A DNA stretch of 47,951 bases from Brevibacillus daliensis (lineage in GTDB: Bacteria; Bacillota; Bacilli; Brevibacillales; Brevibacillaceae): NCBI RefSeq assembly GCF_021245735.1, contig NZ_JAJISB010000045.1:1-47951 (forward strand), read 5' to 3'. The notes below the pieces were generated by a model. It was given only the letters and a program-made list of their open reading frames with translations. It was not told the origin of the DNA and made no database searches. The translations under genes and the position numbers were made by a program. This document shows, piece after piece, positions 18,456 through 27,482 of this stretch (position 1 is its first letter; each line of letters begins with the position of its first letter).

Positions 18456-18559
18456 AGATGCGAATTGAAATAAATAATAGAAGATTATATAATACTGATT
18501 ATAGGGAGTTCACTTGAAAGATTTTTTATTGTGTAAACATAAATAGAGGAGTGTTCGAT

Positions 18560-19270
18560 TTGAATGATACAAAAATGATCATCCCACCATTATCCATGTA
18601 CGCGATCACAGCTAAACTTTTTACGCATGTAGAAAGATCAGTCGTTTCTAAATATGGTGAAAAAGGAAAAGACTCTATTCAACAAGCAGTCGAATGTTTC
18701 GGATATAAAGATGCAGAAGAAATTGCAAAAACAGCAACTGTTGATGGAGAAAACCATACATTATTCAACTATATTCCAAGTAATCATAATGCTCGGAACA
18801 AATATAAAGACCTTACCATATATGCATTAATGGCAAAATTATTTGCACAACTAAGCAAAGCAGTCGTTGAACAATTTGACGATGAAGGAAAAGACACTAT
18901 TCGTGAAGGGGTTCGCACATTCGGTGAAGAACGAGGCCGAGGAATTGCTCAAAGAGCTCGTGCAAATGGAGAAAAAAATACGATTATTAACTACTTGTCT
19001 AATTATGATATGGGTAGAAGTGATTTATTCACATATACATCTGATTTCAAACCTGAAGAAATCGAACAAAACTTTACAGCCTGTCCTTTTGGGCAACAAT
19101 GGGGAGACGACAACATGCACGAATATGGCATTTTGTATTGTGAAATGATTGACCCTGCTGTAGCTCGCGGATACAATCCTAAATTTGAAGTTGAACATGA
19201 TCAATATGTTTTAAAACAAGGAAACTGCCATTTCAGATTTACATTAAAGGAATCGGATTCAAATGATTAA
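18560..19270 (+). CDS. L-2-amino-thiazoline-4-carboxylic acid hydrolase-like protein with duplicated helical domain
   Basis: 236 residues. The C-terminal third holds the ATC-hydrolase-type block CPFGQQW ... HEYGILYCEMIDPAVARGYN (C175, H187, C194). In bacteria such as Pseudomonas, L-ATC hydrolase opens the thiazoline ring to N-carbamoyl-L-cysteine. The N-terminal two thirds consist of two tandem repeats of about 60 residues (13-73 and 87-147) sharing KLF, GKD(S/T)I and the terminal NY(I/L). TTG at 18560 is preferred because AGAGGAG lies about 9 nt upstream; GTG at 18551 is too close. The last 8 nt overlap the next gene. Confidence 0.75.
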   Translation: MNDTKMIIPPLSMYAITAKLFTHVERSVVSKYGEKGKDSIQQAVECFGYKDAEEIAKTATVDGENHTLFNYIPSNHNARNKYKDLTIYALMAKLFAQLSKAVVEQFDDEGKDTIREGVRTFGEERGRGIAQRARANGEKNTIINYLSNYDMGRSDLFTYTSDFKPEEIEQNFTACPFGQQWGDDNMHEYGILYCEMIDPAVARGYNPKFEVEHDQYVLKQGNCHFRFTLKESDSND

Positions 19271-20477
19271 TACACAACGATTAAGCGAACATATAGAAGA
19301 ATTATCATTAATAGGAAGAGCAACCGATGGAGGAATTAATCGCTTTTCTTATACAGATGATGAAAAAAGGGCCAACGAACTAATTGAACAATATATGAAA
19401 TCAGCTGGGTTAACTGTTCACTATGATACAGTTGGTAATCTTATTGGAAGTCAAGGCGGAACCGAAAATTTACCTACCATTCTATTGGGATCACATATAG
19501 ATACAGTACCTAGTGGAGGAAGATTTGATGGTAGTTTAGGAGTCTTAGTAGCCATTGAAGTCATTCATTCATTAAAGGAACAAGGAATAAATCTCAGACA
19601 TCCAGTGAAAGTCATTGCCTTTAAAGATGAAGAAGGAACTCGCTTTGGATTTGGTATGATTGGGAGTAGAGCTATTGCAGGTACATTATCAACAATTGAT
19701 TTACAAAGAATGGATGAAGACGGAGTAACAATTGAACAAGCGATTGCTATGTACGGTTTCGATAAAAAACCTCTCTCAAGTGCTAAATTAGAGGATATTA
19801 AATTATATCTAGAAGTCCATATTGAACAAGGAAAAGTACTAGAAAGTAATGGGGTGGCAGTTGGAAATGTTACTGGAATTGCCGGACCTTTATGGCTTAA
19901 ATTTCAATTAACAGGGTTGGCTGAACATGCAGGCACCACCCCAATGAATCAACGTCAAGATGCTTTAGTAGGAGCAAGTTTAATCATCGCTGAAGTTGAG
20001 AAAATTACTAAACAATATGATTCTTCGGTGGCGACTGTTGGAAAATTAATTGTTAAACCAAATGGTGTCAATGTTATTCCCGGTGAAGTTGAATGGACAA
20101 TTGACATTAGAGATATAGATGAAAACCAGCGAAATCAAGTAGAGAGAGACATAATACAATTTGCTGAAACAATCGCAAATGAGCGTCAATTACAGTTGCA
20201 TGTGACTGAATTACAACGTGTAGATCCAGTTCATTGTGATATTAATATTCAAAACGTTATTAAAGAGAGTATTCAAGAAATTGATGAAACAGTTATCTCA
20301 TTACCAAGCGGTGCCGGCCATGACGCGATGCAATTTAAAGAATGCTTCCCAATTGGAATGATCTTTGTAAGATCTAAAGATGGAATAAGTCATAATCCTA
20401 AAGAATTTACATCTGAAGAAGACATTGAAAAAAGTGCAAAGGTTTTATTCAAATCATTAGTAAAACTAGACAATTAA
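19263..20477 (+). CDS. N-carbamoyl-L-amino acid hydrolase (M20-type amidase)
   Basis: 404-residue dinuclear metal amidase of the allantoate amidohydrolase / N-carbamoyl-L-amino-acid hydrolase group. Metal and substrate motifs: LLGSHIDTVPSGGRFDG, KDEEGTRFG, EVHIEQG, PNGVNVIPGEVEWTIDIR, SGAGHDA. ATG overlaps the stop of the ATC-hydrolase-like gene, so the two are coupled. Together they fit the two-step route L-ATC to N-carbamoyl-L-cysteine to L-cysteine. Hydantoin-derived carbamoyl amino acids are an alternative substrate class. Confidence 0.88.
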   Translation: MINTQRLSEHIEELSLIGRATDGGINRFSYTDDEKRANELIEQYMKSAGLTVHYDTVGNLIGSQGGTENLPTILLGSHIDTVPSGGRFDGSLGVLVAIEVIHSLKEQGINLRHPVKVIAFKDEEGTRFGFGMIGSRAIAGTLSTIDLQRMDEDGVTIEQAIAMYGFDKKPLSSAKLEDIKLYLEVHIEQGKVLESNGVAVGNVTGIAGPLWLKFQLTGLAEHAGTTPMNQRQDALVGASLIIAEVEKITKQYDSSVATVGKLIVKPNGVNVIPGEVEWTIDIRDIDENQRNQVERDIIQFAETIANERQLQLHVTELQRVDPVHCDINIQNVIKESIQEIDETVISLPSGAGHDAMQFKECFPIGMIFVRSKDGISHNPKEFTSEEDIEKSAKVLFKSLVKLDN

Positions 20478-20492
20478 ACTAACATGAATACA

Positions 20493-20558
20493 CGTATTCC
20501 ATAAATGGCTTTTATGGAATACGAAAGGGAACTGTTTTTAAGTTCCCTTATTTTTTTG
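20493..20558 (+). terminator. tandem hairpins ending the ATC operon
   Basis: A perfect 13-bp hairpin (20493-20505 with 20511-20523, 5-nt loop) is followed at once by a second 9-bp hairpin (20525-20533 with 20541-20549) and a T-run. The second stem has the same AAGGGAACT core as the terminator at 16831-16863, so the 3.7-kb symporter/ATC block is bracketed by look-alike terminators. Confidence 0.85.
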
Positions 20559-20942
20559 AAGTATCCGTAGGCAATAGGGGTTTGCTAATTTTGCGCAACC
20601 TACTCGATAACATTTATGTAAGGTAACCAACTCTTTGTGAGAATCAGTCATTTCATCGTGATTGCTTTTTGCGAAGAATTTTTTTGTTGTCAAAAAGCCA
20701 TATGAAAGAAAGAAAAAATACATTCAGGTAAAAAGTAAAAAAGGACTGAAAATGAGTCCTGTTTACATTGATAAATTAACATTATCATTTAACTGAACCT
20801 TTTCTTTAAGAAAGTTCAATATAAATTGGTTTGAGGTAACTTTTTTTGCTACTATAGGAAGTATGTAAAAGCATGAGGTACATATTATGTCACACACCTC
20901 AGCATAAATATTTTAGCATGAATGTAAGAAACGAGTGATGAA
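20559..20942. other. intergenic region before the rsmJ-like gene
   Basis: About 380 bp, AT-rich. A minus-strand open stretch (20538-20723) has protein-like wording in part (DSHKELVTLHKCYRVGCAKL) but no ribosome site and overlaps the terminator, so at most a remnant. A small hairpin AGGACT/AGTCCT lies near 20742. No convincing promoter could be picked by eye. Confidence 0.4.
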
Positions 20943-21728
20943 ATGATTGTTACCACAAACAGCGATCCAAAAGATGAAGTACGTAAACACGCTGAAGATT
21001 TAGCCCAGTTGTTTCAAGCTCCTTTAGTAAAACGTGGTGACGATTCGGTAGAGCGTCTTCAGTTTAAATACCAAACGGATGATATTCTGATCGTAACAAC
21101 CAAAGGAGCGAGGCTAGAAAGAAAAGGGCAGCCCGCCTTCTTTTTTCATCCAAACACTGCTTCCTTCCGTATAAAGAGGCTGGAACGCGGCGATAATGAT
21201 ATCATGTTGAGCGTTTGCCAAATTAAACCAGGAGATGCAATTTTAGATGCAACCCTTGGTTTAGGGGCAGATTCTATCGTTTTTGCCTATGGGGCAGGTC
21301 CACAGGGTAAAGTTGTAGGAATTGAATCAGAGCCGATGATTGCCAAATTGGTAAGGGATGGTCTGAAGCATTGGACGAATGGTACTTCAGGTCTACTGGA
21401 AGCCATGAGAAGAGTACAGGTAATCGAGGGTAATCATTCACATATCTTATCCTCTTACCCAGACAACTCTTTTGATGTCGTCTATTTTGATCCGATGTTC
21501 ACAAGTGCCGTCTCAGAGTCAAATGGAATATCCACATTACGATATCATGCCAATGAATCCGCCGTCACCATGGCAACCATTGAAGAGGCGTTACGGGTTG
21601 CTAGGCGTCGTGTTGTTCTAAAAGAAGAACCAACTGGAACCTTACACGAACAGTTGAGATTCACTCCTTATCGTAAACGAGAGCATCAAGTGATTTATAG
21701 CTATATAGATAAAATGGAGGGGAGTTGA
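20943..21728 (+). CDS. class I SAM-dependent methyltransferase, RsmJ-like
   Basis: 261 residues. Resembles the YhiQ/RsmJ family (16S rRNA m2G1516 methyltransferase in E. coli). The SAM-binding motif I is DATLGLGADS, motif II is near VVGIESEP, and the catalytic-loop region reads VVYFDPMFT. The N-terminal part (to about residue 80) is the family-specific domain. In Brevibacillus-like genomes the gene sits between mutL and miaA; here its stop overlaps the miaA region by a few bases, so the two are co-transcribed. rRNA substrate is inferred from the family. Confidence 0.8.
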   Translation: MIVTTNSDPKDEVRKHAEDLAQLFQAPLVKRGDDSVERLQFKYQTDDILIVTTKGARLERKGQPAFFFHPNTASFRIKRLERGDNDIMLSVCQIKPGDAILDATLGLGADSIVFAYGAGPQGKVVGIESEPMIAKLVRDGLKHWTNGTSGLLEAMRRVQVIEGNHSHILSSYPDNSFDVVYFDPMFTSAVSESNGISTLRYHANESAVTMATIEEALRVARRRVVLKEEPTGTLHEQLRFTPYRKREHQVIYSYIDKMEGS

Positions 21729-21730
21729 TC

Positions 21731-22684
21731 ATGCATAAAAAAGAAAACCTGGTCGTGATAGTTGGGCCTACTGCTGTTGGCAAAACAGCTTTAAGTCTCA
21801 CTCTTGCCCAACATTTTAATGGAGAAATTATTTCCGGTGATTCGATGCAAGTGTATCGACAGATGGATATCGGAACAGCAAAAGCAACAGAGGAAGAGCG
21901 CTCTCTTATTCCCCACTATATGATTGATATAATGGAGCCGGATGAAGAGTTCTCTGTCGCGATTTTCCAAGCGAAAGCACGTCAGTTAATTTCTGAAATA
22001 AATCACCGTGGAAAATTACCGTTCATTGTAGGAGGCACAGGATTATACATACAGTCCGTTACCCACTCATACCAATTCTCGGAGGCGGATCAGGATCCTG
22101 AATTACGGGATCGATTGCAACTGTTTGCAGATACAGAAGGGGTTGAAGCACTCCATCGGCGACTTCGCGAACATGACCCGATTACGGCTGACAGGCTTCA
22201 TCCTAATGATGTCCGCAGGGTAATTCGAGCGATTGAAATTTATGAACTAACGGGCAAACGTATGTCAGATCATCAACATCAGGCTGCCTATTCTCCCTAC
22301 AATCTAAAGATAATTGGGTTAACCATGGAACGGTCAAAACTGTATGAACGCGTCAATCACCGAGTTGACCTCATGATTGAAGCGGGATTGGTGGAAGAAG
22401 TTCGCCAGTTGCTTGATCTTGGATACTCACCTGATCTGTTAGCGATGCAGGGTCTCGGGTATAAAGAGCTAATTCCGTACCTGTACGGAGAAATAACCCT
22501 TGATAAAGCTATTTCAGATATTAAGCAGCGTACGCGACATTTTGCCAAAAGACAGCTTACCTGGTTCCGGCGTATGCCTGAAATATCGTGGTATGACTTG
22601 ACAGAACCTGAGTCTCACGAGCAAGTGTTTCAAACAATTACCTGCGAGATGGAAGGAATGTTCCCGTTTTCGCAGAATATATAA
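21731..22684 (+). CDS. miaA: tRNA dimethylallyltransferase
   Basis: 317-residue MiaA, which adds a dimethylallyl group to A37 of tRNAs reading UNN codons. P-loop GPTAVGKT at the N-terminus, SGDSMQVYR, the DI.EPDE.FS loop, FIVGGTGLYIQS and the tRNA-binding TRHFAKRQLTWFRR are all present. ATG at 21731 is placed 8 nt after GGAGGGG; the in-frame TTG at 21725 is closer and less likely. Next to hfq, as in most bacteria. Confidence 0.97.
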   Translation: MHKKENLVVIVGPTAVGKTALSLTLAQHFNGEIISGDSMQVYRQMDIGTAKATEEERSLIPHYMIDIMEPDEEFSVAIFQAKARQLISEINHRGKLPFIVGGTGLYIQSVTHSYQFSEADQDPELRDRLQLFADTEGVEALHRRLREHDPITADRLHPNDVRRVIRAIEIYELTGKRMSDHQHQAAYSPYNLKIIGLTMERSKLYERVNHRVDLMIEAGLVEEVRQLLDLGYSPDLLAMQGLGYKELIPYLYGEITLDKAISDIKQRTRHFAKRQLTWFRRMPEISWYDLTEPESHEQVFQTITCEMEGMFPFSQNI

Positions 22685-22713
22685 TTTACAAGTCCTTTTA
22701 GGGGGTATTGTCC

Positions 22714-22956
22714 ATGAAACAGACGATCAATATTCAAGATACGTTTTTGAACCATCTTCGCAGAGAAAATATCGCAGTTACCATCTATTTGGTAAATGGA
22801 TTCCAATTGCGTGGTTATATCAAAGCCTTTGACAATTTCACGATCGTCATTGATACGGAAGGGAAACAACAATTGGTGTATAAACATGCAATCTCTACAT
22901 TTACACCACAACGTCCCGTTTCTCTGATGTCTGATACTCAACAATCACAGCAATAG
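22714..22956 (+). CDS. hfq: RNA chaperone Hfq
   Basis: 80-residue Sm-like RNA-binding protein. Sm1 motif with [21 protein letters not shown] and Sm2 motif LVYKHAIST (the YKHA of the proximal RNA site). ATG at 22714 after AGGGGG; the in-frame TTG at 22708 would add two residues. Short Gln-rich C-terminus as in Gram-positive Hfq. 29 nt downstream of miaA and followed by a strong terminator. Confidence 0.97.
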   Translation: MKQTINIQDTFLNHLRRENIAVTIYLVNGFQLRGYIKAFDNFTIVIDTEGKQQLVYKHAISTFTPQRPVSLMSDTQQSQQ

Positions 22957-22975
22957 CAATCTCGTGAGAAAAGAG

Positions 22976-23009
22976 ATCAGGGTGCCCTGTGGGTACCCTG
23001 ATTTTTTTC
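22976..23009 (+). terminator. Rho-independent terminator after hfq
   Basis: Twelve-bp stem with one G-U pair (22976-22987 with 22991-23002), 3-nt loop, then seven T. Ends the rsmJ-like/miaA/hfq transcript. Confidence 0.93.
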
Positions 23010-23113
23010 ATGAAAACATGCATAATAGCGAAGGACTTCGAGGTAAATATTGACTTAATTGCGCATAACGGAATAAAATGGAAATGAATATACTCGGAAA
23101 GTAGGAGATTTCT

Positions 23114-23899
23114 ATGTTTGCTGAAGAGAGAAGGGAGAAAATCCTTGAGATTTTACATAATTCCCAACGTGTTCTTGTAAAAGATCTGGCTGATCAATTC
23201 CAAGTATCCATTGATTCAATTAGAAGGGATTTATCTATTTTAGAGGAGCAAGGTCTTCTAAAAAAAACCCATGGAGGCGCAATTCCCTTTTCGGCTGTGC
23301 GCAAGTCTTCACATTCCACCAATTATCGCCAGAAAGACGGTGTTCCGCATATTAATGCAATAGCAAAAACATCCGTTTCCTACATTCAGGAAAATGATAC
23401 GATCTTTCTGGGAGGTAGCCAATTTCACAACAGCATGCTTTCCTATTTACCTCAACATTTGCAAATGACAGTGGTTACGAACTCGATTAAAATTGCAGAA
23501 CATTTGCGAGAGTGGGAAAAAATAGACGTTTATGTGGTAGGCGGATTAGTTAAGAAATCAGGGATAATGACAGATATAATCGCCAATGAGATGATTAAGC
23601 AGTTTACTATTGATATCTGCTTCCTTACTGCGGATGCAGTCAGCTTGAATGGCTTAAGTACCTCTACACCTGAGCTTGCCAGTTTTAGCAGAGCTGTGAT
23701 GGCGGTCTCACGTAGACGATTTTGTCTAGCGTCCCATGACATAATGGGTGAGGATGCTTTTTCAAAAGTCTGTCCATTATCGTCCATCCATGTAGTAATT
23801 ACAGATGAGGGTACACCTAAGCAACTTCAGGATGAAATGGAAAAATTAGGTGTAGAAGTGACTACAGCCAAAGGAAGCAATCATCTCTCTTCGTATTAA
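23114..23899 (+). CDS. DeoR family transcriptional regulator
   Basis: 261 residues. The DeoR helix-turn-helix (RREKILEILHNSQRVLVKDL then VSIDSIRRDLSILEEQGLLK) and the THGGA linker are followed by the DeoRC sugar-phosphate sensor domain (TVVTNSIKIAEHL, DVYVVGG, ICFLTADAV). ATG with GTAGGAG upstream. No sugar-use genes are adjacent, so its target is unknown. Stops at the base next to the stop of the convergent GNAT gene, with no terminator between. Confidence 0.88.
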   Translation: MFAEERREKILEILHNSQRVLVKDLADQFQVSIDSIRRDLSILEEQGLLKKTHGGAIPFSAVRKSSHSTNYRQKDGVPHINAIAKTSVSYIQENDTIFLGGSQFHNSMLSYLPQHLQMTVVTNSIKIAEHLREWEKIDVYVVGGLVKKSGIMTDIIANEMIKQFTIDICFLTADAVSLNGLSTSTPELASFSRAVMAVSRRRFCLASHDIMGEDAFSKVCPLSSIHVVITDEGTPKQLQDEMEKLGVEVTTAKGSNHLSSY

Positions 23900-24796
23900 T
23901 TATGCTTGTTTCGCTACATCCGATTGTTTGATGTAATAGAGATTAGCTGATTGGACTTCAAATCCGCAACGTCTATATAAGGACAAGGCGTTTACGTTCT
24001 CCGTTGCAACCTCCAATTCTATTTTACTAGGTAAATGTTTTTGTAGATCACATACGACGGTTTGCAAGATTTCAGAGCCATAGCCTTTCCCCTGAAATTC
24101 CGGGAGTACGGCAAAAGCAAAAATAAATGCACGTTCAGGTATTAACATGACCGCTATCTTTCCAATTGGCTGATTATCCACAAGAGCAATCTCAACATGT
24201 TGAGAAGGTCCCTCGATACAATCAATGGCAAACTTACGGCTGATTTCACCTTCTATTTCATTGAAACATTCTGTATCCGCTTTCATGATAAAAGGTAAAT
24301 CATCGATGGTGGCATTTCGTAAGGCAATACGAGGTTGTATAATTTTTTTAATCCCATATGTTTCGTTCCATTGCATCCAGTACTCAGAAAAAGAATAGGT
24401 GGCACCGATTGATTCTAGAAATGCTTTTCCCGTGTGAGAATGTTCTTGACACATGAAGATCATTTTTGGAATCTTTCGGTTGCGGATTTCTTCTTCAGCC
24501 ATTGTAAGCAAGTTAGTAAAAATTCCACTGCGACGAAAGGCAGGGTCAACCATTCCGCTAATTTCGACCTCTTTGTTATTAAAAATGTACAAGCCAAGGA
24601 AGCCTACGACTTTACCGTCTTCTACATGAATAAAATCATGGATTTGATCGGCGGGGCGGTTGTTAAGGCTGTCTTGATTAATTTTGATCTGAATCTGATC
24701 ATGATCGTTACACATGGAATGTAGCTGAGTAATCCCGGCTATCTCTTTGACATTCAAACCTTTAGAGGCATAAGCACCCTGTGTCAGTTGATTCAA
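23900..24796 (-). CDS. double-domain GNAT acetyltransferase
   Basis: 298 residues with two GNAT modules. The first (about 1-135) contains GMVDPAFRRSGIFTNLL, the second (about 150-298) FAVLPEFQGKGYGSEIL and the ending ENVNALSLYRRCGFEVQ. TTG at 24796 is preferred since GAGGGGG lies 6-7 nt upstream; the TTG at 24811 is inside that site's upstream side. Substrate unknown. End to end with the DeoR gene. Confidence 0.8.
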   Translation of the reverse strand: MNQLTQGAYASKGLNVKEIAGITQLHSMCNDHDQIQIKINQDSLNNRPADQIHDFIHVEDGKVVGFLGLYIFNNKEVEISGMVDPAFRRSGIFTNLLTMAEEEIRNRKIPKMIFMCQEHSHTGKAFLESIGATYSFSEYWMQWNETYGIKKIIQPRIALRNATIDDLPFIMKADTECFNEIEGEISRKFAIDCIEGPSQHVEIALVDNQPIGKIAVMLIPERAFIFAFAVLPEFQGKGYGSEILQTVVCDLQKHLPSKIELEVATENVNALSLYRRCGFEVQSANLYYIKQSDVAKQA

Positions 24797-25321
24797 AAAA
24801 ATCCCCCTCAATAAATTGCTGAAAATTGGAAATCATTGAACAGTGTAACATGAGAGTAGAGGGAAAACAAATGAATTTCCTTTGCATAGAAATGGGGACA
24901 GTGGTCATACTATTATCATCGAGCTCGGTTGTCATGTAATTAGATACGCGCAACAGTCTTTGATGGAGGTTGATGTGCCGTGGACAATGAAATGATACAC
25001 CAAAGTGTGGGTTACGGTTGGCTTTAATGGGTCTACTCTATAATGGAGGTAGATGAGTTAAAGAAAATTACCGCTAGTCCTTAATACGCCTGAGCTCGAT
25101 GTGAACCGTCCTCTTTATGGGGACGGTTTTTAGTTTATCTGGGAAAAGAGCGGGACAAGGTTCATTTAAAATACAAATATTGTAAAATACCTCCTGATTC
25201 TATTATGATAATTTCTATTTCTACCTAATAAATGTAAAGGGGAACCGGAGCGCAATACCCACAGAATACGAGTAAATATAGTTGGAAGTGCTTACGATCA
25301 CTTGGAATTGGAGGGATTTTC
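24797..25321. other. intergenic region, mostly empty, with a terminator
   Basis: About 525 bp. Short open pieces near 24974-25080 have in-frame stops and no recognisable product. A hairpin with 8-bp stem (25104-25111 with 25121-25128) followed by TTTTAGTTT is a likely terminator for something lost from the left. The rest, up to the ribosome site of the lipoprotein gene, shows nothing clear. Confidence 0.5.
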
Positions 25322-26362
25322 ATGAAAAAGATAAGACGCACTTGGATAACAGGGGTACTATATTGCATCCTGGCAATAAGCCTTTCTGCTTGTGGTATTA
25401 ATTCGGATAATTCCGATAAATCGAATGCATCAGCGCAGGCAAAGAGTAACTACCCCATTAAACCAATCCTTGTCGTAGCACCATCTGGAGCGGGAGGTGG
25501 CTGGGATCGAACAGCACGAACCTTTGTGAAAGGAATGGCGGATACTAAGCTTGTTGTACAACCCATGCTTGTAGAAAATAAGCCTGGTGGTGGCGGAGCG
25601 GTATTTATGGCGGAATATGCTACAAAGGATACTAAGAATGATTATAAACTGTTCACAAGTTCTCCTCCAATCTTGATCAATCATTTAAAACGAGATGGAA
25701 ATAGTCCCTTTGGATATAAAGACTCTACTCCATTAGCGCAACTAACCAAGGATTTTGGTTCTATTGTAGTTAAGTCAGATTCCAAATATCAAGACCTTTC
25801 CTCATTACTGGACGCCCTGCGAGTCAATCCTTCGAAAATTACCATTGCTGGCGGTTCTGCTCCTGGTTCCATGTATCATTTGGTAGGCATTTTGCCCGCC
25901 TATAAATCTGGGATTGATCATAAATCGATCAAATACGTCTCCTACGATGGAACAAGTGAAGCGATGACTGCCCTGCTAGGTGAAAATGCAGATGTAATTG
26001 CAACGGATGCTTCATCGGTAACACAGTTTGTAAAAGCAGGACAAGTAAGAGTGTTAGCAGTCGCATCACCTGAACGCCTGGGAGGTGAGCTAAAAGATGT
26101 ACCAACAATGAAGGAGTTAGGTATTGATGCAGAATTTGCGATATGGAGAGGTATTTTTGGACCAAAAGAAATGAGTCCAGAGGCGTTAACGTTCTGGAAT
26201 GATAAAATCAATAAGTTAACAGGATCGGCAGAATGGAAGGAAGTACTCGAATCAAATGGCTGGGAAGGCGATTATAAAAACTCAGTAGATTTTTCAGCCT
26301 TTTTACAGGATCAGGAGCAGATGATTAAAGAATTATTAGTAGCATTAGACATGGCTAAATAA
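25322..26362 (+). CDS. tripartite tricarboxylate transporter substrate-binding lipoprotein (TctC/Bug family)
   Basis: 346 residues. Lipobox LSAC (C24) after a basic hydrophobic leader, then the Bug-fold landmarks NYPIKPILVVAPSGAGGGWD, VENKPGGGGA and the late ADVIATDASSVTQFVKAG and DVPTMKELG segments. Such proteins deliver citrate-like carboxylates to TctA/TctB permeases. No tctA or tctB follows; instead there is a terminator, a LysR gene and a broken dehydrogenase, so this may be an orphaned binding protein. ATG with GGAGGG upstream. Confidence 0.9.
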   Translation: MKKIRRTWITGVLYCILAISLSACGINSDNSDKSNASAQAKSNYPIKPILVVAPSGAGGGWDRTARTFVKGMADTKLVVQPMLVENKPGGGGAVFMAEYATKDTKNDYKLFTSSPPILINHLKRDGNSPFGYKDSTPLAQLTKDFGSIVVKSDSKYQDLSSLLDALRVNPSKITIAGGSAPGSMYHLVGILPAYKSGIDHKSIKYVSYDGTSEAMTALLGENADVIATDASSVTQFVKAGQVRVLAVASPERLGGELKDVPTMKELGIDAEFAIWRGIFGPKEMSPEALTFWNDKINKLTGSAEWKEVLESNGWEGDYKNSVDFSAFLQDQEQMIKELLVALDMAK

Positions 26363-26391
26363 CAGTTTCGATAGTAGGCTAAACAAAAACT

Positions 26392-26425
26392 GAGAGGGTA
26401 CTACTTGAAAAAAAGTGGCCCTCTC
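26392..26425 (+). terminator. terminator after the TctC-like gene
   Basis: Seven-bp outer stem GAGAGGG/CCCTCTC (26392-26398 with 26419-26425) continued inward by a few pairs, followed by a T-rich stretch. Lies between the lipoprotein gene and the convergent LysR gene. Confidence 0.65.
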
Positions 26426-26448
26426 TTGGCTGTTTTCAGAAGAATAGA

Positions 26449-27336
26449 TTACTTGACTGAACTAGGAACTAGAACCGACACGTTCATACTGGTAATAAAC
26501 TCAATAAAGGCTCTTATAATAGATAGTTCCATGGAGCTCTTGCGATAAATGACCCAGGTTTTTCTCTTGATAACTTCGTTGTTTGAGGTTCTTAAGAGGC
26601 TATAGTGTAGCTGATCACTCTCAGTCAGACATGCTAATGGAAAAATGGCGTATCCCAACTCGGTTCGCACCATCTCTTTGCATGTCTCAATCCGATCTAC
26701 CTCCATAGTTACTAGAGGTGGAGCGTCATATTTCTCTTGCCACCAAGCACTGATCGTATTCTTTAATGATGGGTCGGTTTTGTAATTTATCCTTGGTAAC
26801 GCAGGAAGATTGTCGATATCAATTTCATTTTTGGAGACAATACACATGGGTTCTTCCGCTAGTAGATGCTTGCCTTCTAGCCAATGATGGTCTCCACGTA
26901 CGATTCCAATATGAATCTCTTCTCTATGAATGTATTGCATGATTTCGGTACTCCAACCAGTAAGTAAATTAATCTCTACATCTGGATAGAGAACGAGAAA
27001 TTGTTTAAGCAGGGGAGGGAATTGATAACGGGCAAAATTGCCTGAAACCCCTAATCTAAGCATCCCCCGTACTTGTCCATCCATATTAATAATCTCTTCT
27101 TTCAGTTTCCGCAGTTGTAGTAACATTTCAGTAGAGTATTGAACAAGTCTTTCTCCCTGTGCCGTGAATTCGACACCTTTCTTTGTACGAGAAACCAATT
27201 GTGTATTAAAATCTTTTTCAATCTGCTGTAGTCGATATGTAATAGCTGGCTGAGACATAAATAATTGCTGTGCTGCTTTCGTAATATTTTTTTCCTCGTA
27301 CAGGATACGAAGGAGTAGCCAGTCCTTTTCATCCAT
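26449..27336 (-). CDS. LysR family transcriptional regulator
   Basis: 295 residues. Winged helix-turn-helix at the N-terminus (LLRILYEEKNITKAAQQLFM then SQPAITYRLQQIEKD) followed by a LysR substrate-binding domain. ATG at 27336 is chosen since GGAGG lies 8 nt upstream; an ATG at 27351 contains the ribosome site. Divergent from the tcuA-like gene, about 100-150 bp apart, which is the usual layout for a LysR regulator of tricarballylate or tricarboxylate genes. Confidence 0.9.
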   Translation of the reverse strand: MDEKDWLLLRILYEEKNITKAAQQLFMSQPAITYRLQQIEKDFNTQLVSRTKKGVEFTAQGERLVQYSTEMLLQLRKLKEEIINMDGQVRGMLRLGVSGNFARYQFPPLLKQFLVLYPDVEINLLTGWSTEIMQYIHREEIHIGIVRGDHHWLEGKHLLAEEPMCIVSKNEIDIDNLPALPRINYKTDPSLKNTISAWWQEKYDAPPLVTMEVDRIETCKEMVRTELGYAIFPLACLTESDQLHYSLLRTSNNEVIKRKTWVIYRKSSMELSIIRAFIEFITSMNVSVLVPSSVK

Positions 27337-27482
27337 ATAGATATCCTCCATACTTCATAAAAAATATTTATTGATAATGATAAAAATAGCATATTTTATT
27401 TATTTTAAAAAAGGCATTACCATGTAATTATAAATGATTTTTCGGAAAATTAAATCAATTATCTAATCTGGGGGCTAGAGGT

